Positions 59,989-64,000 of a stretch of 64,000 nucleotides of DNA are shown piece after piece. The notes below the pieces were generated by a model that saw nothing but the letters and a program-made list of their open reading frames with translations, had not been told where the DNA came from and did no database searches. The DNA comes from Bernardetia sp. (GTDB taxonomy: Bacteria; Bacteroidota; Bacteroidia; Cytophagales; Bernardetiaceae): assembly GCA_020630575.1 (NCBI GenBank), contig JAHDBD010000010.1:62001-126000 (forward strand). Reading direction: 5' to 3'. Made by a program: the position numbers and the translations under genes. Every line of letters starts with the position of its first letter. Position 1 is the stretch's first letter.

Positions 59989-61191
59989 TTACTCATCAGT
60001 CTTCCTCCTCAAAGCCACCAAACCCAAAAAAGGTCCTAAAGCTAAAAACATAAAAACATACTTTTCACTGATAAAGTTAGGAAAATCAGAAAGCAAGTTT
60101 ATAAACTGAATACTCAGAATCGTAATAGCAAAACCGATGCAGTTTACAATCGTGAGTGCTGTTCCTTTTAGTTCTGCAATGGCACTTTGAGCTACCAAAG
60201 TAGAAAAAAGAGGAGAATCTGCAATCACTACCAATCCCCAAAAAATAAGAAAAGCAATCAAGAGAAAATAAGAATCTGCATAAAAAACGAGAGGAGAAAC
60301 AAGACAACAAAACGCAGAAAGCGACAAAGATACAAAAGCGATTTTCTTAGTTCCGAAACGCTCCGAAAGATAGCCACCAATTACACAAGCAAAACTTCCT
60401 AAGCCAATAATTAGAAAAGAAAGAAGGGAAATATTCAAATCAGTTTCTGGGTGAAGTTTTACATAAGTAGCCAAAATAATAGGAACAAAAGCCCAAAAGG
60501 TATATAATTCCCACATATGACCAAAATACCCAAAGGCTGCCGAACGAAAATTAGCATTTTTGAAGACTTGAAAGAATGCTGTGATTTTTAGTTTTTGTGC
60601 TGACTTTACAGAACGATTTGGAACAAAAGCAATCATCAGAACACCTCCCAAAAGAGCAATAAATGAAGTTGCTTGTATAACCAAACGCCAAGAAAAAATA
60701 GAATTTGAACCTTCTATATTTTGGAAACTTTGAATACTTTTCAAAAGGTGAGGAAAAGCTGTTCCGATTACTAAAGCACCAACTAAATAACCCAAAGATT
60801 TTCCTAAGCCTTTTTGATAATAATCTGATGCTATTTTCATTCCGACTGGATAAATTCCTGCTAAGAAAAAACCAGTCAGAAAACGAAAAATTAAAAGGTT
60901 TATTAAATCATTTCCTTCAAAAATTGTAAAACAATTACATAAAGCACCCAAAATAGCACAAACAAAGAACACTAATGAAGGCGAAAAACGATCAGCAATC
61001 ATCAAGAAAGCAAAAATCAAAGTTCCTGTAATAAAACCAAACTGAACAGCAGAAGTAAGCGGACTCAACGCATCAGTAGGAAGACCAAAAGCAGTTATTA
61101 AATCACTCATTACGGCATTTCCTGCAAACCACAACGAAGTACAGCAAAATTGAGATAGAACTATGATTGGTAAAATTATACGTTTGGTCAT
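59989..61191 (-). CDS. MFS family transporter
   Basis: A 400-residue transporter with twelve predicted membrane helices. MIADRFSPSLVFFV shows the loop 2-3 motif (G/A-x-x-x-D-R-x-S), and GGYLSERFGTKKI is its repeat in the second half. The long hydrophobic helices and LWFAGNAVMSDLITAFGLPTD start fit the CynX/NimT-like or DHA1-like branch; substrates there include cyanate, nitroimidazoles and drugs. Specificity cannot be read from sequence. It has a REP-pair element just upstream and lies next to, but not in an operon with, the CPA1 antiporter gene (168 bp gap). Confidence 0.85.
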   Translation of the reverse strand: MTKRIILPIIVLSQFCCTSLWFAGNAVMSDLITAFGLPTDALSPLTSAVQFGFITGTLIFAFLMIADRFSPSLVFFVCAILGALCNCFTIFEGNDLINLLIFRFLTGFFLAGIYPVGMKIASDYYQKGLGKSLGYLVGALVIGTAFPHLLKSIQSFQNIEGSNSIFSWRLVIQATSFIALLGGVLMIAFVPNRSVKSAQKLKITAFFQVFKNANFRSAAFGYFGHMWELYTFWAFVPIILATYVKLHPETDLNISLLSFLIIGLGSFACVIGGYLSERFGTKKIAFVSLSLSAFCCLVSPLVFYADSYFLLIAFLIFWGLVVIADSPLFSTLVAQSAIAELKGTALTIVNCIGFAITILSIQFINLLSDFPNFISEKYVFMFLALGPFLGLVALRRKTDE

Positions 61192-61216
61192 GTGTTTTGT
61201 TTTTTCTTACAACTCA

Positions 61217-61326
61217 AACAGGGTTAAAACCCTGTTCAATTCAAAAAACTACTTTTATATTTTTTATCAGAGATATATTTTCAAAATCTACTATATATTA
61301 TAAATTGGACAGGGTTTTAACCCTGT
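61217..61326. repeat. Inverted pair of AACAGGGT hairpins (BIME-like)
   Basis: AACAGGGT-TAAA-ACCCTGTT (61217-61236) and, 72 bp on, ACAGGGT-TTTA-ACCCTGT (61309-61326). Each is a palindrome and the two are inverted copies, with flanking similarity (TTCAATT versus AATTGGA). The element lies in the 168-bp gap between the MFS and antiporter genes. Confidence 0.8.
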
Positions 61327-61358
61327 GTTTCCAAACTAGCAAGAATGATTTTTTATAA

Positions 61359-62603
61359 TTAATCCTCCTTCACAATTTCTTGTTTCACTAATTTCTTAAC
61401 AGTCAGACCTTGAACCAAAATAGAAAATACTACAACAACGTATGTAATTGTTACAAATAAATCTCTTCCCATATCTGGCGTAAGAGAAAGCGCAAGAGCT
61501 ACCGAAATACCTCCACGAAGACCTCCCCAAGTCAGAATCAAAATTGTATTTGGAATAAAATCTCTTTTTAATTTCATAAACGAAATAGGCAAGCCTACCG
61601 AAATCAAACGAGATAAAAGAGCTATCACAATTGCAATAACACCAGCAATCAAATATTTCCCATCAAAAGTTAGCACCAAAACTTCCAAACCTATCAAAAC
61701 AAACAAAACAGCGTTCAGCACTTCATCTATGAGTTCCCAAAATTTATCTACATAATCTCTCGTCAAATCTGACATCGCAAATTCTCTTCCTTTTGCGCTC
61801 ATCACAAGACCAGCCACCACAACAGCCAAAGGACCAGAAGTATGCAAGTATGCAGCAAGTGCATATCCACCCATTACAATCGCCAAAGAAATCAAGACTT
61901 CAACTACATAATTATCAATCGAATACATCAGTTTATAACACACCCAACCCAAAGCCAAACCAAAGGCAACTCCTCCAATTGCCTCAACAGCAAAAAGCTC
62001 TAAAATATCTAAAAACGTAGTATTTTCTACTCCTTTTTCTGCCATTTGAAAAATAGTTAGAAAAACAACCACAGCAACGCCATCATTAAAAAGTGATTCT
62101 CCTGCAATCTTTACTTCTAAATTTTTAGGAACTTTTGCGCTTTTCAGAATCGATAAAACAGCAATAGGGTCAGTAGGCGAAATCAAAGAACCAAAAAGTA
62201 AACAATAAATATAATCTACACCAAGTCCTAACCAGCCCAAAATGAAATACATTGCCGTTCCGATAATAAAAGTAGAAGCTGTAACTCCAATTGTAGCAAA
62301 AATAATAATTGGTGTTCGTTCCTTAGCAAGAGTAGGTGTATCTACGTGAAGTGCACCAGCAAAAAGCAAGAAACTAAGCATCACTTCCATCAAAACTTTA
62401 GAAAAATCTACACTTCTGACAAGCTCTTGCGCCTTTTGAAAAATAGCTGGATTAAACTGTCCCAATCCAACAATAACGAGTGAAGCCAATAACGCAATAA
62501 GCATCAAACCAATTGTAGTGGGAAGTTTCAAATATCGATAATTGATATAAGCAAAGGCAGCAGAAAGCACAATAAGAACGGTAAAAGCGTGGAATAAATC
62601 CAT
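61359..62603 (-). CDS. CPA1-type Na+/H+ (cation/proton) antiporter
   Basis: A 414-residue integral membrane protein with about twelve helices. The family cores are present: GSLISPTDPIAVLSILKSAKVPK with the conserved Pro-Thr-Asp-Pro, then AGESLFNDGVAVVVFLTIF with the ND pair that binds the cation (NhaP/NHE class), and WGGLRGGISVALALSL near the end. It probably exchanges sodium (or potassium) for protons, in keeping with a marine host. No RCK/TrkA domain is fused. It starts 218 bp from the divergent cyclase gene. Confidence 0.92.
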   Translation of the reverse strand: MDLFHAFTVLIVLSAAFAYINYRYLKLPTTIGLMLIALLASLVIVGLGQFNPAIFQKAQELVRSVDFSKVLMEVMLSFLLFAGALHVDTPTLAKERTPIIIFATIGVTASTFIIGTAMYFILGWLGLGVDYIYCLLFGSLISPTDPIAVLSILKSAKVPKNLEVKIAGESLFNDGVAVVVFLTIFQMAEKGVENTTFLDILELFAVEAIGGVAFGLALGWVCYKLMYSIDNYVVEVLISLAIVMGGYALAAYLHTSGPLAVVVAGLVMSAKGREFAMSDLTRDYVDKFWELIDEVLNAVLFVLIGLEVLVLTFDGKYLIAGVIAIVIALLSRLISVGLPISFMKLKRDFIPNTILILTWGGLRGGISVALALSLTPDMGRDLFVTITYVVVVFSILVQGLTVKKLVKQEIVKED

Positions 62604-62821
62604 AAAAATAAATTTAGAGGTAGGAAGTTAGATTTTAGAATTAAGTACAAATAAAAAAATTGTAGGTTAAAGCCTTACCTTTGAAATCAGACTTAACAAG
62701 TTTAAAAAATGTAAATACAATTTGATATAAATAGTTTTTAGCTTACTATTGTTTATAAAAGTGAAAATTAGCAATTTTAGGGTAATAATACTAGTCTAAA
62801 ACACACTTTCTATTTTTAATT

Positions 62822-63712
62822 ATGAAAATCCAGTATTCGATCAACAACATAACTTATACAGCCGATTTATCAAAACCACTAGACATTTCCATTCCATTGC
62901 AAGCAGGAAATGCAGAAAAGACAGTAAATCCAAATTGTTATCATGCTGAAGAACCTACTTTTAAAACTATTCGTTTTGAAGATGTTTTTATTGGAAGTGT
63001 TGCAGAAGGAGGAGTTTGTAATTATCAAAGAGTAAGTCTTACACCACACGGAAATGGCACACATACAGAATGTTATGGGCATTTGAATAACCAAGAAAAG
63101 GAAAATGTTACAATTAATCAATGTCTAAAAACATTTTGGTTTGTCGCTCGTATGATTAGTATAGAACCTACCAAAATTACAGAAGAATACTTACAAAACG
63201 AGGAGCTTAGCCAATTAAGAGAAATTGCAGAAATTGGTGACGAAGTAGTTTTGAAAAAACATCTTCAAGAAAAATTAAATGAATTAGAAAAAATACATAT
63301 TAAAGATACTAATTCTATTGCTTACGAAGCTCTCATCATTCGCACGCTTCCAAACTCCAATGATAAAAAAACTAGAAATTATTCAGGTCAAAATCCTCCT
63401 TATTTAGAGCCAAGTATAGGCGAGTTTTTAGCTCAAAAAAATATCAATCATTTACTTTTAGATTTGCCTTCGGTGGATAGAGAATGGGATAAAGGAAAAT
63501 TATCCGTTCATAAAGGATTTTGGAATATTCTTACTAATAGTAAAAATAGCAAAAATGACTTTTCGCAAGTCCGAAAAAATGCCACTATTACCGAACTTAT
63601 TTTTGCAGATAATAAAATTAAAGACGGAATTTATTTATTAAATATTCAAATTCCGTCTTTAGAAATTGATGCTGTTCCTTCAAAACCTGTTTTGTACGAA
63701 CTAAGTAAATAA
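62822..63712 (+). CDS. Cyclase/kynurenine formamidase-like metal-dependent hydrolase
   Basis: A 296-residue protein of the cyclase (KynB-type) fold. The metal-binding motif is complete: His76-Gly-Asn-Gly-Thr-His81-Thr-Glu83. PYLEPSIGEFLAQKNINHLLLDLPSVD is the equivalent of the later conserved segment. It is longer than a typical KynB (about 205-230 residues), with an insert around residues 105-165. KynB hydrolyses N-formylkynurenine in tryptophan breakdown. The convergent partial gene at 63798 looks like ACMSD of the same broader pathway, which supports a kynurenine role; other amide substrates remain possible. Confidence 0.82.
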   Translation: MKIQYSINNITYTADLSKPLDISIPLQAGNAEKTVNPNCYHAEEPTFKTIRFEDVFIGSVAEGGVCNYQRVSLTPHGNGTHTECYGHLNNQEKENVTINQCLKTFWFVARMISIEPTKITEEYLQNEELSQLREIAEIGDEVVLKKHLQEKLNELEKIHIKDTNSIAYEALIIRTLPNSNDKKTRNYSGQNPPYLEPSIGEFLAQKNINHLLLDLPSVDREWDKGKLSVHKGFWNILTNSKNSKNDFSQVRKNATITELIFADNKIKDGIYLLNIQIPSLEIDAVPSKPVLYELSK

Positions 63713-63797
63713 ATCTAAACTAAACTAAGTAGTTGGAAAAAATTAAATACAAATTACAAATCACTTGTTAATTAGTTATATGTATAGTTAATTTTTC

Positions 63798-64000
63798 TCA
63801 ATTACTTACATCCCAAGATTGCATAAAAGCAAAATCTGATTTTTTGAGTCCAAGCCATTCCAATGCCGAACCACTCAATAACTGTTCTTTTTGTTTGTCA
63901 TCATAATTCATTGAATGAATCAACTTACCTGGTTGAAGTTCACCCAATGGAAAAGGATAATCTGTTCCTAAACAAACTTTATCAGCTCCAATCAACTTTA
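63798..64000 (-). CDS. Amidohydrolase family protein, probable ACMS decarboxylase, 5' part missing
   Basis: The last 67 or so codons of a minus-strand gene that continues beyond the window. The sequence LIGADKVCLGTDYPFPLGE is the ACMSD/amidohydrolase-2 ending, with the catalytic Asp in GTDYPF, then LQPGKLI, a helical end and EWLGLK. 2-amino-3-carboxymuconate 6-semialdehyde decarboxylase (ACMSD) belongs to the kynurenine pathway, and a cyclase/formamidase-like gene lies next to it (convergent, 85 bp). Other amidohydrolase-2 members share the motif, so the name stays probable. Confidence 0.72.
   Translation of the reverse strand, partial: KLIGADKVCLGTDYPFPLGELQPGKLIHSMNYDDKQKEQLLSGSALEWLGLKKSDFAFMQSWDVSN

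Noticed and set aside
61793..62020. Gln/Pro-rich 75-codon ORF on the plus strand
   Set aside because: Antisense to conserved membrane helices of the antiporter; composition is a complement artefact.

Overview
The window is a stretch of AT-rich chromosome (about one third G+C by eye) from a member of the Bacteroidota. The signs are promoters of the TTTG / TAnnTTTG type, lipoproteins with a terminal Ser-Cys lipobox, a FecR plus STN-domain pair, a PorV/PorQ-like barrel, BamA/TamA-like and MlaD envelope proteins, and ElbB, TRIC and type 2 IPP isomerase. Gene content and the density of short palindromes fit the Cytophagales (a Bernardetia/Flexibacter-like marine gliding bacterium is my guess; genus not proven). 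Nearly all genes are housekeeping or envelope genes in short operons on both strands. I see no prophage, complete insertion sequence, rRNA or CRISPR array.

Layout. 1-8 kb: the 5' part of an M28 peptidase, the tRNA methyltransferase MnmD, an HTH-S24 repressor behind a palindrome-rich control region, a NUDIX regulator, DgkA and UDP-glucose dehydrogenase. 8-17 kb: a 304-bp nested palindromic element, a small two-repeat protein, an RlmI-like rRNA methyltransferase, MarR, an M42 peptidase, trigger factor, tRNA-Leu(UAG) and envelope genes. 17-33 kb: TsaB, a TamA/BamA-like barrel, RfaE2, TRIC, Idi-2, GpsA, a second palindromic element, a DUF2911 / STAS-like / degenerate LOV-PAS group, TatC, DUF4178, ElbB and HupE. 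33-40 kb: ADP-ribosylglycohydrolase, an STN protein with a surface-repeat array and its FecR, a phosphodiesterase, a metal-binding ABC lipoprotein and an acyltransferase. 45-64 kb: a two-component pair, a zincin, a TerB-like protein, QueA, PyrE, a PadR pair, a beta-lactamase-like hydrolase, an Ldh-family dehydrogenase, a PIF1-like helicase, MFS and CPA1 transporters, and two convergent genes whose families occur in tryptophan/kynurenine breakdown.

The most striking region is 40.5-45 kb. Four genes on the minus strand encode, in order of transcription, a beta-grasp ubiquitin-like protein, an E2-like conjugating enzyme with a complete HPN...Cys active site, a YfiT/BstA-type DinB-fold protein, and a JAMM metallopeptidase with all its metal ligands. 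Divergent from them lie a 32-codon cationic peptide ORF and an SPFH-GYF2 membrane-associated protein. This looks like a bacterial ubiquitin-like conjugation module, but no E1 (ThiF) or RING protein is visible in the window and the Ubl ends in Ala-Gly-Arg rather than Gly-Gly. That makes it different from the described E1-E2-Ubl-JAB operons, and it is my main candidate for an under-described system.

The intergenic regions carry several families of short palindromes: hairpins with variable arms and a constant TAAA/TTTA loop, three elements sharing GTTGGTG-type arms, and two larger related two-hairpin elements near 8.4 and 25.7 kb. These look like dispersed non-autonomous repeats.
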